Below are positions 1 to 11,823 of a stretch of DNA of 64,000 nt, piece after piece. The DNA is taken from assembly GCA_017506865.1 (NCBI GenBank), contig JAFCMP010000542.1, positions 62,001 through 126,000 on the forward strand, read 5' to 3'. The notes under the pieces were generated by a model. That model saw only the letters and a list, made by a program, of their open reading frames with translations, searched no databases and was not told the origin of the DNA. The DNA comes from Tribonema minus. Taxonomy: Eukaryota; Sar; Xanthophyceae; Tribonematales; Tribonemataceae. Each line of letters begins with the position of its first letter. Within the stretch, counting starts at the first letter, position 1. Made by a program: the position numbers and the translations under genes.

Positions 1-3000
1 TCCCCCGCCGCCGGCCCCGCCGCCTCTGCCACCCCCCCAGCGGGGATGACTGTCACTCGCGGCAGGCAAGCGATGATGTGACGGCAGAGCATGCCTGTCC
101 GTATGGGGTTCAGGCAGGTGCACAGGGCAGCGCCTGAGGCCGCCACCACCACCGAGTGCTGCGAGCACCCTGAAGTAGCCGTCGCTGCAAACCACTCCTG
201 ATTTGCAAACACTGGGGCGCTGCGCGTGATCGCTTGCAACATGCCCTCACTTGCCCTCCGACTATCATTGTCATCTAATGTTGCGTCAGGGTCGTCCTCC
301 GGGGTTGGTCCTGAAAGCAGCAACACACGCGCATCAAGTCAGAGGGTGCTTTAGAAAGGGCTTGAATGCGTCCAGACATGAGAAGAAAGTGCAGGTGACT
401 CTCGCATCAGGGCTGCCACCACCCAGCAGTCCGCAGTGCACGGCGCCTCATTGAGAACCTCACGTTGATTGTACAGGGCTGCACAGGCAGACAACCTGAA
501 GATTGAGAAAAAGGCAGGTGCGGCGTCTCAACGAGGCTCTGGTGTTGGTTGCAGCGGGCTGAACAGGTGAGAGGGGGTGAGAAAAATGCATGCAATCGAA
601 CTTCAAGTCCAGCTCAGCAGTGGAAACGTGTACCACTGAGGACATGAAGCTGAAGAACTGGTGGACATTAGCCTTCATTCGGCAGTGCACGGACTCATAC
701 AGGGTATGCATATACTAAATTACATCGGATGATCATGATCCCTCAGTCAGGCGAGTCTGACAGCACCCCTTTGAGGGGGGGGGGGGCGGGGCATTTACCA
801 GGGCGGGGGGGGGGGGGGGGGGGGGGCAGAGGTCCAAGATTGGCAAGCCGAATAAACCAGGAGGCAGGCGAGTGGGTCGAGAGGGAGGGGGGGCAGGGGC
901 ATAAGAAAGGCTGAGGGTATCGAGGATGCCGTTACCTTGCTGGCTTTAGTGTACTCGACTTGCTTGGCACATGGACATGCAGTACTATAATGGGAACAGC
1001 AATATTTGCTGCAGCACTGTTGCTGTTGTCGACATTTCTGTAGGTGGGTGTTGTCGCCGTTTGGCAAAAGGGGGGCTATGACTTTGCAATGACGCCCGTG
1101 GTCTCGCACAAAGAGAGGGGGCGTCTAGAATGGGGGGGCAGTAAGTCATTATTCAACAGCGGTACGGTAAGGTCACCAGGTGCGTGTGCTACATGTGCAT
1201 GATGAACTTCGCAAGAAAACGTACCTGGACTGGAATTGAGACCTTCATCCGCAACCGCCACATGATACCGCGCTGCAGCGACCACCTCCTGGGCGATGTG
1301 CTTCAGGCAATGCAAAGTGCCATGATGCTTCGCTACCTCCAGCAATGCCCCGTAGATGCTGCGCAGCCCTGCATCGATGCCCTTCACAGCCACGTCCAAT
1401 GCGCGGGTGCTGGCCTCCATGTATAGCTGGTCTTCCGCGCTGTATCTTGCAGTGATGCGGCTGATGGAAGTGGTGAGGGAGCACAGCGTGCCCATTTTCT
1501 CCAGCTCTGCCTTCAGCTTGGCAAAGTAGCCCTCGCAGCGCTGGGTAGAGTTGATGCCGAGGGTGAGGATGCCAAGCCGGAAACAGAAAGCCCACCGCCT
1601 GCGGATTGCGTAGATGGTCCGGTTGAGGTATGTCACCACCTCGGCCTCAGCTTTTCCAGCGTGTGCAAGGCAATGGTGCATTGCTTGCCACGCTGATTCG
1701 AAGCAGCGCTCCGTGGGCGCTCTGGACGCCAGCCGCAGATGCCGCTTGAAGTCCTGTCAGTCAACAAGAATGGACAGTACCGGTGATGGATATGCTTGGC
1801 ATAAACATTAGCATACACGGACGAGCCTGGCCATGTCCACAGGCCAATAAGCACATGAAATACAGGAAGGTACAAACAGTACATGAGGCTCTCACTTCTC
1901 TTGTAGTAGTACATTTTTCTGCCATCGCTGCTTGTTGCCAGGCAAACCCTAGTAAATCGCGCACATTATCAAGCTGATGTAAGTGTATCAAGCACATCTC
2001 TGCACTTTGCAACCCTATATGCGCATTCTGTCAGATCAATTGTTTTTGAGTTAAAACATTGTGCACGTGATTCAGCTGCCCAGCACTTCCCTGGCTGAGT
2101 ATGCGAGTTGCAGCATCACTGTTTAAGATGGCGCAGAACACGCAGTGCACGAAGATCATGGTTGCTTCATACATGTCACCTTTGGGTGTCAGCTGGCACA
2201 TTCTGGAAAAATACCATCTTGATCACTGCAGACTAGCCAGCGCTCAACACCAAAGACTTGTGCAAGCCTGACATGCAATGTCTCACAACGTGCATTTGGC
2301 AGCGGATGACTAAAAAAAATGCCACGGAAGTTGGCTTGCCAAGATAGGGATGCACAGCAATGCTGGCTGACAACATTGCGATCAGATTGTTCCTGTCAAC
2401 GTCATTTTTGTCACCTTTGGGTGTCAGCTGGCACATTCTGGAAAAATACCATCATGATCACTGCAGATTAGCCAGCGCTCAACACCAAAGACTTGTGCAA
2501 GCCTGACATGCAATGTCTCACAACGTGCATTTGGCAGCGGATGACTAAAAAAAATGCCACGGAAGTTCGCTTGCCAAGATAGGGATGCACAGCAATGCTG
2601 GCTGACAACATTGCAATCAGATTGTTCCTGTCAACGTCATTTTTGTTCACGTGATGCACTCATGGCTAGGTGCTCTACACATGCAAACAAGGGGCATGCA
2701 CTCATGGCTAGGTGCTCTACACATGCAAACAAGGGCCATGCTACTAATTTCCAACAGCTGTAGACATACATTTGACAGTCAACTTCCGTGGCGTCGGGGT
2801 TGCACTTGCCTTCCATGCAGTCCCCAGTCTTGATTTCAACTTCTCCTTCACGTTCTTGATGAAATGCCACTCGCAGATCAGGTGCACCGTTCCCGGCCAT
2901 GACAACTCCATGGCCGCCTCTGCAGCTGCATCTCTGCACAATAACACAAGTAAGGATAAGATTGGGTCACCAGCCTGACAGTGATGCCATGTGTAACAGG

Positions 3001-5095
3001 ATAAGGGATGTGCGCTAGCGTATAGCACCGTACATATACGGCTGTGCAAGGGATGACTAAGAGCCTCGCTTCTTCTTCGTACATACCACGTAGGTGATAC
3101 CTGAACTTCAACTTCTTTCAATTTCTCGTTCAGCAGTGTAGCGCTATTGCAGACAGCAGGCAGTTGTGCATTTGATGACACCACAACCACAAGCATAACA
3201 CTGCAAGCACGTGCGGGCCGATGGTGGCAGCTGCTCAACAACAGTTTATGTACATATGTCTGGGTGACTGACTACCTTCAGCTGTTCGCTCATGTCCCTG
3301 AAATCAAGCTGAAAGCAAACCTTGTTGCTTAGTGAGAAAGGATCATGACATGTACGCCGTATGCCGCATGCCACAATGGCTAAACTGCCGTCTTTATAAC
3401 GCATATAGAGCGGGTAGGATACTTGAGTTGGCGTATATGTATATGCTATAGTATTTAATAACCAACATGTATATCAGTTTTGTTAAACAGGATACTCTTG
3501 CAGAAACAGGATATGCTGCAAGCCTTCATACCTGTCTGTGAAGCACACTCGAGGGAATCGCCCGTCCACCATTTTCACATAATGGTCGAAGAACCACGTG
3601 AACTCTTCAGTGCCCTCTCCATCCAACACTGCCTGGCAGAACAGTCTTGTCCTGCACATATTGCAGAGAGATTCGCACAGTCTGAGTCAGACATCTGTGT
3701 TTCATGGCCCGCTGTGATTTAAACTTGACTGATACATGCTCAGCAATCAATAGCATAGAAGCCATTAGCATGACAGTATACGGTATACGCATATCAGAAC
3801 CATGCATTCGCGCATACAGTACTTCATCACCATCAGACATTCCTGCAACAGCGACATGACTCACTTGCTCTCGCCGTTCACGCCAATGATAATGCTGAGC
3901 GGCAGGCCATACTTGTTTGTGCCAAATGTGCAGTCCTGTGAAACACCCAAGCAAGTGGACAACAGAGACGATTCAGATTAGTGGTGCTTCAGAAAATGCA
4001 ACAGTGATCACTCCAGCGGCAGTTGAGGCATTGGCACGACGACACAATCATGACAAAGCCTGCAAGCTGACCTAAATGCAAAAATATACCCCAAGGACGC
4101 AAGGATGGCACATTGACAGGTTTGTGACTGCACGTTCACTCACTACGGAAGCGTTGGCCGGCCTCAGCACACACACTGATAGCTGACAACTGCGTGCTTT
4201 GCATGCATCACCCTTTGTCACCTCAGTGCAGACCGACCGACAGTTGTGGCAAAAGCAAACTTACGTGCAGTAAGCGAGCTCAGCGACTGTGGGTCACCTG
4301 TTGAATGACATCCAGACCAAACTCCATGGCCAGCTCCACCTGCTCGCGTGTGGCCCAGAATGCTCGCTTAAACGTGCTGTCCTCCGAAAGGTCATGAGCA
4401 GCATACCCTCCTGTCGCCACCACATTGTTGAGCTCAGCAATGAACTCTTTGCTGTCGCCAGCAACGAATGCAAGCTTCGCCCTGACAGCCGCCGCTACAT
4501 TGTTGAGCTGATTGATTGCCTGCTCATCGAAGACAGCCTTCAGGTCCCCGCCGAAGTGGTGAGCGAGGACAGTTTGTCGCAGCATCTTTCCACACATGCT
4601 GGGCGCCACGCACCAGCTCCTGACATCAGCTAAGATTTCTGCTGTGAGCTCGCTCTTGGCAATGATGCGGCCAATGCCATCAGGCCGAGGTAGCTGCTTC
4701 ACAGCCATTGCATGGTTGTGACCCTCGCTGAATGACGAGGGGACACTGATCAGAGTCCATGGCACTGGTGTGGCAGTGACCGTATGCTCCAGGCTATCAG
4801 TGATCGCAGCAAGAGGCTGACGCGCTGATGGCATGTGAGGCTTTAGAACTGCACGCCAGCTGCAGTTGCATTTGATGCACTGATTTACCACTGTCCGTGG
4901 TGCAGCATCGGGCTTCAGTGCAGAGGCCTTCTGAGGAGGGGCACCTGCACAATGGCAGACTAGCCAGTATAGCGAGCTGTTTTTTTTCTTCAGGTACACC
5001 TTAAAACCAGCAGTGGAAGCTTGCATCTGCACGACCTCCAAAGCTTCGTTTGGTGACCCAAACAGCCTCCCCTGAAGCTCAGCACCGAACTGCAT
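1..5095 (-). CDS. Mutator-like (MULE/FAR1-type) transposase, six exons, 3' end outside window
   Basis: Exons read on the minus strand at 5095-4298, 3935-3865, 3651-3532, 2933-2810, 1753-1225 and 184 to beyond base 1. All junction phases agree. Exon 1 resembles a FAR1/WRKY-GCM1 zinc-finger head (Cys pairs, then GHNH). Exon 2 begins DCTFGTNKYGLPL, the first catalytic Asp block of the MULE transposase domain. Exons 3-4 join to give FTDRDAAAEAAM (second Asp) followed by ICEWHFIKN, the family's C..H signature. Exon 5 has STQRCEGYFAKLK, where the Glu sits at the third acidic position. Exon 6 has a SWIM finger: CTC at 122-114, then CRH at 86-78. Introns are GT-AG except the fourth, whose donor GCAAGT at 2809-2804 looks like a GC-AG intron. 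Such enzymes cut and paste DNA. A domesticated FAR1-like regulator is the alternative. The start at 5095 is the first ATG but could instead be an internal acceptor. Confidence 0.82.
2175..2644. repeat. 235-bp direct tandem duplication
   Basis: Two near-identical copies (2175-2409 and 2410-2644) lie head to tail inside the fourth intron of the transposase gene. They differ by a few substitutions, so the duplication is recent. No coding content is visible. Confidence 0.9.
2654..2737. repeat. 42-bp direct tandem duplication
   Basis: Two adjacent copies of a 42-bp unit (2654-2695 and 2696-2737) follow directly after the 235-bp duplication in the same intron. They differ at one or two bases. Confidence 0.9.
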
Positions 5096-5686
5096 GCAAA
5101 CGAACAGGGCACAATGCGATCAGCTTGACACGATCTGCTATCTAAGGTCGAGCTGTGCCGTGCACTCAGAAAACGCAGTGGCCATGCAGTGCGAGAGCTA
5201 ACAGTACAGTCAAACTTGAGCCAAACTGGCCATGCCCGCGGTAGCGCTGCTGTCCGTTGGTGTGTGTCTTTGAGTTTTGAGTACGCAACATGTGCAGTGC
5301 GACTGGTCCACTCAAGCTGTGAAGCTTACAAGGCCGATGTCAAAATGGCTTGGAACATGAACCTGACTCCCTCATGGACATTGGTCTACCGCTGCAGATG
5401 GCAAGTTATGAATGAAATTTGGCAGTTGCTTCATAGTCACCTCGACATCTCCAGCGGTTGCAGCTGAGCTCGCCGGAGGCGAGCCCTCCATCTGTGCGTC
5501 ACCAAGCCCACTGATTGCTGTCTTAGCTGCTTACTCGGTCAACACGGCCTCCGCACTGTGCGTAGCGCCAGAACTGCAAGGGCGACTGCTGCGAACACGC
5601 ACACTTCAAATGTGCACTTGCTGGGGGGTGTTCAACCCCCCTGGCCCAAATAGTTAATTGGGCCAGGCTGGCCCAAATATGGGATC
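5096..5686. other. Intergenic region between transposase start and truncated SET-MYND copy
   Basis: About 590 bp lie upstream of the transposase start. I see no gene. The last 65 bp hold two adjacent hairpins (listed separately), directly before homology to the SET-MYND family begins. This is the likely right end of the transposon or a recombination junction. Confidence 0.5.
5623..5666. repeat. Two adjacent perfect inverted repeats at a truncation junction
   Basis: The first hairpin (5623-5641) has a GGGGGGT/ACCCCCC stem with a 5-nt loop. The second (5641-5666) has a CTGGCCCAA/TTGGGCCAG stem with an 8-nt loop. The motif TGGCCCAAATA then recurs at 5670-5680. Homology to the SET-MYND genes starts about 20 bp later. 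Transposon-end structure is a guess. Confidence 0.6.
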
Positions 5687-6504
5687 CGGCCTCCACCCGC
5701 CGCTGACGGCGCTGATCGCTGACGCGCGGCGCGAGCTCTGCGCCACGCACATCGTGGTTCACAGCGCCCTCAAGACGCTCGCGGACGCTGTACGCCGCCG
5801 CCGCGGCCAACTGCGATGACATCGCGGCAGCGCGGCTCAGCGTCGAGGACGGGAGCGTCATCACCAGCCGCGCCAGGGTCCACGGGCTCGCCGCTAAGAC
5901 GGAGATGGACGCGCTGCGCGTGCTGGAGTGCACGGTCGCGGGCTGTGACTGCGGCGCGGAGTGCGATAGCGTGCACCCGGTCATCAAAGATGGCGTCCCG
6001 TATGCGATGAACGCCCTTAAGTCGCTGCAGCACGCCAGCATCGCCGCCGCCGCCGCCGTCGAGGCCCCCGGTGCCAACGCTGCTGCTGCCGCCGCCGCCG
6101 CCGTCGCTGCGGCGCGCTGCCCGCGCCTCGTGCCGCACCTGCGGCGCTACGTGCCCGTCGTCGCCACCATGCTTGGCCCGCAGAGTGAGGAAGCACTGGA
6201 CATGGCAGCAGCGCTCGGCGTTCTCCCGGGGGGTGACGCTCCGCTGTACTGCGCAAACTGCTGCACGGTGCCGACGGCAGCAGCGCTCAACTTGAAGTCC
6301 TGCGGGCGCTGCCGCTGCGTGCGCTACTGCGGCGCGGCGTGCCAGCGCGCTCACTACGCGCGGCACCACAAGCGCGTGTGCAGGCGCTTCGCGGCGCTGG
6401 TTTCGGAGCGCGGCGGCAGCGGCGGCGCAGGGGGGGCAGCACCAGTGGACTTCAGTGGAATGGGGGGGGGAGAGGGGGACGCTGATCTCAGGATGTTCAG
6501 ATAG
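5687..6504 (+). pseudogene. 5'-truncated SET-MYND family pseudogene
   Basis: This stretch matches the second half of exon 2 of the three other family members, from the CTCCACxCxCCGCTGACGGCG block onward. It lacks exon 1, the intron and the SET core. Around 5783 it carries one extra G compared with its relatives (CTCGCGGACGCTG versus CTCGCGACGCTG), which breaks the frame. From 5905 an open frame of 199 residues remains and keeps a complete MYND-type zinc-finger pattern: CANC, CGRC, YCGAAC and HYARHHKRVC. The 5' break lies next to the hairpins at 5623-5666, so the copy was probably cut by an insertion or a recombination. It could still give a short MYND-only protein if transcribed from a new promoter, but nothing shows that. 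Confidence 0.82.
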
Positions 6505-7290
6505 GGCAGAGCAACTGCGACTGTAGCCACATAATAAGCCGGCACAAATGATGAGCACCATCAGCACATGCGTGCTGCATGTGTGCTGCGGCAGTTGCAG
6601 CGCACACCCGGGCAGCATCGTGTCGGGCATTGGATGCGGTGACAGCACGGTGAAAACCTGTGGACTGGCAGTCCAACGTCAAAAGAGTGCACATTGGTGC
6701 ACAAGGACAGCAATTGCCCGAGCGCTGCCATAAGCTGAGGCATGGCAGTACCACCAATAGTCTACTATGTAAGGACGCGGGGGAGGGGAAGGCTACAATG
6801 ATATACATTTATGCTTTAGTAAACTTCAGGTTGGTATGTTCAGCCTGATGGGCCATGGCACCAGTAAATAAGCTGTGCCCATCACGTGGTGCATGTACGA
6901 TGTGCTACACAACCAGGCGCCTTCACATGCACGAGCAAGCATTTTCTGCACCATGTATCAGCACAACACATGTCCAGCCGTGTGATGTGACTGATGTGTG
7001 CACACTGTATGGTGCAGAGCGTGACGCAGCAATGTGTGCTGGTGAGCCATCGAAGCGCATCACTTTGCTCTGCTCCCATGTGCAGCAATGCTCGATTTGG
7101 TCATGCAGCGAGTCTGTGTTGCTGTTCACAGTGTGTGTGTGGTTGTTTACAACGCCTACTCTAGGACTCTGCGCATCGTAACAACACTCAGAGTGCAATC
7201 CGGCGAGTAGGGTAGTGAGTGCGGCGTGGAAGCTGCAGTTGGTGCGGCAGTGCCTGGACTGGGTCCCATGTGCCAGCGTGCTGTAAAATA
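6505..7290 (+). repeat. Duplicated 3' flank of the SET-MYND family
   Basis: The flank is recognisably similar, with gaps, to the 3' flanks of the two minus-strand family members. Shared blocks include GATAGGGCAGAGCAACT just after the stop, CTGATGGGCCATGGCACCA at 6846-6864, and GTCCCATGTGCCAG at 7262-7275. The whole gene plus its flank was therefore copied. No gene seen here; 7291-7427 is the presumptive promoter of the next gene. Confidence 0.7.
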
Positions 7291-7427
7291 GATCCAACAG
7301 TTTGAAATAACAAAGTGCGCGCAGGCAACCTCTTTTGGTTTCCTCCGACATTTTTTCGCGCCTTGAACTTTGGGATGAGCCAAGAATTTAGTGACCGAAC
7401 ACGGACAAAGATCACCGCTAGGCAAGC

Positions 7428-9515
7428 ATGCCGTTGCCTGAGAGCAGCATGCCCGGCGCTGACCCCATCGAGTGCCTGGAGCGCGTGGAGCTGGCCCCCG
7501 ATGCGCAGCTGGGCACAGTGCTGAGGGCAACCAGGGCGCTAGCTGCGGGAGAGGTTGTGCTCCGCGAGAGACCGCTGGTGGTCTATGCAGGCTACACTGA
7601 CCTCATGAGGCAGGTGAAGAGGATGCCAGCGAAGCAAATCGCCGAGCTGCTGGGTCTCCTCAGGGATGAGACGATGAGAGCCCCTCTCGCCCTTGAGGAG
7701 GCCCGCTCTGTAGCTCTTCCGGCGGTTCGAGAGGCAGGCGGTGGCATCGACATGGGCGTGGCCACGAAGCTCGTGCTGCTAGGCTCTTCTCATGGCTTCT
7801 CCATGCCGGACTCCCCCGCGCGCGGTGGCAAACTGGTGTACGACCTTAGCTGCATGCCGGACGAGAACCAGTGCAGGTGATTGTCCAAGTTGGCGCAAAG
7901 CACACAGCTGCCCTTCTGTCACGAGTCAAGCTGGTGCCTCACAAGTATTAATAGCGTTCGTGAGCTATCGCTCTGGTCACCATCGAGCACCAGTGACTTG
8001 ATCCACGAAAACCTACTCGCATTCTGCAGCTCACAACCCAGCACAGCCTGGACTGCAAGTATTACTTGGTCAAAGCGACAGTCTGTGGTGACCGCAAGGC
8101 AATGCAGCATTTCGGCGTGGTAGTAGTGCTGAGGGCACAGTTGGTATCTTGCTCCTGAACTATGTCACAGAACAGAACGCGTAGCAAGGCGCTGCGTATT
8201 TTATAATTTCATCACCCCCCTGCCTCACATCTAGACGCGGACCCGTGTCACGCCTCAGCTGTGCCCCTTGTTGAGCTCCAGTCTTCAACAACAACTGAAT
8301 TCGAAAAGCGTGCTGCGTCATCACCCCATCGCTTACGCACGCACACGCGCCGCCGCCGCTGCTGCCGCTGCCGCCGCTGCCACTGCTGCCGCCACCGCCG
8401 CCGCTGCCGCCGCAGGCGCGGCTTCATGCGCCTCGCGGGAGCCACGGCGCTGTCGTGCGCGCCCAACTGCATGCGCAGCGCGTGCGCGACGCTCGGCTAC
8501 ACGACGCTCATCGCGACGCGCGCCATCGCCGCCGGCGAGGCCATCACGCGCAGCATCGTCAGGCTTACCGACTCAACGCAGGTGCGCCGTGCGGAGCTGC
8601 TGACGCGCCAGGGCCACGCGTGCGCGTGCGCGCGCTGCATAGCGCCCGACGTCGGCTTCGGCCTGCCGTGCTTCGTCGAGTGCTGCCGCGGCACGCTCGC
8701 GCCGCTGCTGCCCGCCGTCGCGGCGTGCCTGAACCCGGATGGCCACACGTACGCGAACAAGGGCGCGGGGGAGGTGACAGCGTGGACGTGGCACTGCACG
8801 CGCTGCGCGCTGCGGCTGCCGGGCGGCGCCATGCTGGCGCGCCTTTCGCCGGTGACGCCGCTGTCGCAGCGCCTGGACGCGCTGTACGCGGCGCTGTCGC
8901 TCAACGCCACGCAGCCGTGCTACGCCGCGCCGCTGGCGGCACTGCTCGCAGACACGCGGCGGCAGCTCTGCGCCACGCACATCATCGCCCTGAGCGCCCT
9001 GAACCTCCTCGCGACGCTGTACGCGGCCGCCGCGGCGCGGTTCGACGACGTCGCGGCGGCGCGGCTCGCTGACGACGACGGGCGCGTCATCACCAGCCGC
9101 GCCAGGGTCAACGCGCTCGCCGCCAAGACGGAGATGGACGCGCTGCGCGTGCTGGAGTGCACGCCCGCGGGCTGCGACCGCGGCGCCGAGTGCAACGCCA
9201 AGCACCCGATCGTCGCGGAGCCCGGCATCGCGCACGCCGTCAACGCCTTCAAATCGCTGCAGTACACCAGCGCCGCCGCCGCCGCCGAGGCCCCCGGTGC
9301 CATCACCACCGCCGCCGCCGCCGCCGCCATCGCCGCGGCGCGCTGCCCGCGCCTCGTGCCGCACCTGCGGCGCTATGCGCCCGTCGTCGCCGGCTTCTAT
9401 GGCGTGCACAGCGATGACGCGGTGGACATGGCAGCAGCGCTCGGCATGCACCTCTCCCGCGGTGACTCTCCGCTGTGCTGCGCGAACTGCGCGGTGGCGG
9501 CGCCGCGCGGCGCGG

Positions 9516-9546
<31 letters not shown>

Positions 9547-9742
9547 GGCGGCGGCGGCAGAGCTGAAGCTGTGCGGCGGGTGCCGCTGCGTGCGCTACTG
9601 CGGCGCGGCGTGCCAGCGCGCTCACTACGCGCGGCACCACAAGCACGTGTGCAAGCGCCTCGCGGCGGTGCGCGCGGGGTGCGCGGCGGCGGTGGAGTTT
9701 GCGGCACGGAAGGGGGCGAGGGGGAGGGGGCTATCAGGATGA
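7428..9742 (+). CDS. SET-domain protein with C-terminal MYND zinc finger (copy B, intact)
   Basis: Exons are 7428-7876 and 8416-9742. The donor is CAG|GTGATT and the acceptor CGCAG|GCGCGG. The join is in frame and gives 591 residues. Exon 1 holds the SET N-terminal part (LGTVLRATRALAAGEVVLRE). Exon 2 opens with the SET core SCAPNC, then ATRAIAAGEAIT and a post-SET Cys cluster (CACARC). A long Ala-rich middle follows, and a MYND finger lies near the C-terminus (CANC, CGGC, YCGAAC, HYARHHKHVC). SET-MYND (SMYD-like) proteins methylate lysines on histones or other proteins. Here the usual NHSC is ALSC, so activity is uncertain, and MYND is C-terminal rather than inside SET. A second ATG at 7449 matches the paralogs' N-termini better. 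If the intron were retained, the frame upstream of 8416 is open back to 8234. Confidence 0.8.
8337..8415 (+). repeat. GCC/GCT triplet array forming the 3' end of the intron
   Basis: Seventy-odd bases of CCG/CTG triplets end in CGCAG and act as the pyrimidine-rich tract before exon 2. Corresponding arrays precede exon 2 in the two minus-strand paralogs (13154-13330 and 21236-21325). The array could also be translated as poly-Arg/Cys or poly-Ala, which makes naive gene prediction extend the exon. Confidence 0.7.
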
Positions 9743-11339
9743 TCAGGTAGAGCGCTGCAACTTCAATTGTGAAGCTGGGGTCCAGAACAAATCAGCACAA
9801 GGAAACACCCCCCCCCCCTCTTGAAGGGGTTTGTGAGTGGAGGCAAGCGACCCTGCGAACTGAGCAGTATGACACAGAGTCTCTGAGAGAGAGCGTTACG
9901 ACTTCAACTGCAAGTGCAGCAGTACGGACCAGAAATAGACAGCAGAATGAGCATCATGGGAACTGTGGGTGTGCTGTGGCGGACGCAGCAGCCTGGCAGC
10001 ATCGCACAATGGGACGAGATGCGGAGACAGGACGGTGCGGAATTGCGCAGCAGCTGAAGAGGGTGTGTGTCAGTGCTCAACAGTTGTCGGAGCGCTGTCA
10101 GGAGTTGCGCTGGCACCCGCCAGTGTGTGTGCCAGCAGCTTGACCCACAGCTCAAATTCACGCAGCGCTGGACCATGGCGCTTTGACACTGGGCAAGCCA
10201 TGCGCAGTTCGGCTGCATGTGTGCGCCAAGCAAGAGCCCTGTCGCGACGCCTTCACACAAACATGCCCTCCAACTGCAAGAAATTGGGGGTACAGATACT
10301 TTCGGACACGTGATGTGTATGGGCCCTGTGACATGGTTCTGAGACCGTGTGCCAGCGGAGCACAGCGGCTGCGCTTTCTGTACCGCGCGCACGCGCAGTG
10401 CCATTTTCTCGGGGCGGGGCGCCTGCATTTTCAGAGGCAGAGATATGTGCATACATGTGGCTGGGTACGAAGAGTGATGCCACAGACACTTGAGAGCACG
10501 CAGTGAAGCGATTGGAGGCAGCAAGCGGGGCAGCGGTGCGCAAAGTTACAGAGAAAATTCACGTTCAGATTCTGTCCTCTTTGTCTTGCCTTGCCTCCTT
10601 GCACACTCTAGGCGTTTTTTTCGCAAGGACCCATCATAACATCGCGGTCTCACCTCAAACGGGCGCAGGGGGTCCCTGATTACCCCTGGTATTGAGCGTA
10701 CGCAGAATGAGTGACAACTTGAACACTGACATTGCGATGCACGATTCGGACATTCATTACATCAACTCATTCCACGCTGTTGTCGCTGCAGCAATTGTGT
10801 TTCTACGCCCCAGGCATAGCCTGCTATGACACCTCGCTGTCTTTGAAGTGTTTGGCTAGGCCTGAATGCTTGATCAACGTCATCATGCAGTACGGTAGTC
10901 ACAGCCAAGGCAATCATGTCAGCGGACAAGGCACGTCAGCTTTCATGCACACTCCATCTACTTTGCTGACACCATTTGGCAGCACGCTGGCACATTGAGA
11001 CCAGTCGAGGCTCAGCCTCATCAACTACAGCTTCTGCACCTGAGAGTCCTGTACTTTATATTAATTTTCGCTCAGGGCGCGAAAAAGCCCAGATGATTGG
11101 CATCTAGCTGTAAAGAATCTACATGTCGTATGACAGTCTGAAAATGTCGCAACGACAACCACTCAAACGCCGCCGCCGCCAAATGGCATCTCGGGGTCCT
11201 CCCCTGAGTCCTGTACTTCAGAGCCTACTCTGAGCATTTCAATGACAATCCACCTGTTATCAACCATACTGTCGTTTACAACCATACAAAAGCTTGAGCT
11301 TTGCTTCGCCCGCGAGAGTTAACGAACTGCGCTTCAGTG
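9743..11339. other. Tail-to-tail intergenic region between copies B and C
   Basis: About 1.6 kb lie between the stops of two convergent genes. It holds a C-run with a short inverted repeat (9808-9831) and one retroelement-like fragment (listed). The open frames here are short and lack recognisable domains. I see no gene. Confidence 0.5.
11044..11216 (-). mobile_element. 5'-truncated retroelement-like fragment with 11-bp target duplication
   Basis: A 151-bp insert (11055-11205) is flanked by GAGTCCTGTAC on both sides (11044-11054 and 11206-11216). Read on the minus strand it carries a short C-terminal coding tail (ends PFGGGG, then V or similar, stop), a conserved 3' region with the palindrome-like GGGCTTTTTCGCGCCC, and an AT-rich 3' end that resembles an AATAAA signal followed by a short A-run. 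Related fragments of different length lie at 41035, 43456 and 61266. Shared 3' ends, variable 5' ends and target duplications are what non-LTR retrotransposition leaves. The family itself is not recognised. Confidence 0.65.
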
Positions 11340-11823
11340 GCTCGCCTGCACCCGTTACCATGTCACGTCTGCATACAGTTCCAATACATCGTCAGATGTC
11401 TGAGAACATGTTATGCTGATCATGCACATCAAGCATACTTCTGTAGAGGCGCCCAAAAAGGCTGTATGTAGCAATTGCTGAGCACATAGAGCCACAACGG
11501 GCACAGCTTCCTGGCTTGAAGTGGTGCCATGGCCCATCAGCCTGAACATAAAAAGCTTGAGAAACCATTGCAGCGCTGCCCTGCCTCCAACACAGTGGTT
11601 ATTCCCCATGCGTCAGCTCAAGCATATGTACAATTATTATGGCGACTCTCAGCGAGGTGCTGTGCTTGTGCACCGATGCACCTCCCATGGACTTCAAGTT
11701 CTGACTGCATAGAATTTCTACTGAGCAGTCGCCGCATCCGATGCCCTCAAGCTGATGCAATGCTGCCAGGGCGTGCGCCGCAACTGCAGTTGAAGTCGTG
11801 GATGCAGTTGAAGTTGCTCTGCC
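11340..11823 (-). repeat. Duplicated 3' flank of SET-MYND copy C
   Basis: On the minus strand this flank matches the flanks of the other copies: GATAGGGCAGAGCAACTTC after the stop, and CTGATGGGCCATGGCACCA near 11520-11540. It contains no gene of its own. Confidence 0.65.

Noticed and set aside
8573..9646. Minus-strand open frame (357 codons) opposite copy B
   Set aside because: Antisense of exon 2, composed of Arg and Ala runs, with no domain.
10169..10530. Overlapping open frames in the B-C intergenic region
   Set aside because: Cys/Arg-rich frames of about 100 codons on both strands, with no homolog in the window and no splice context.
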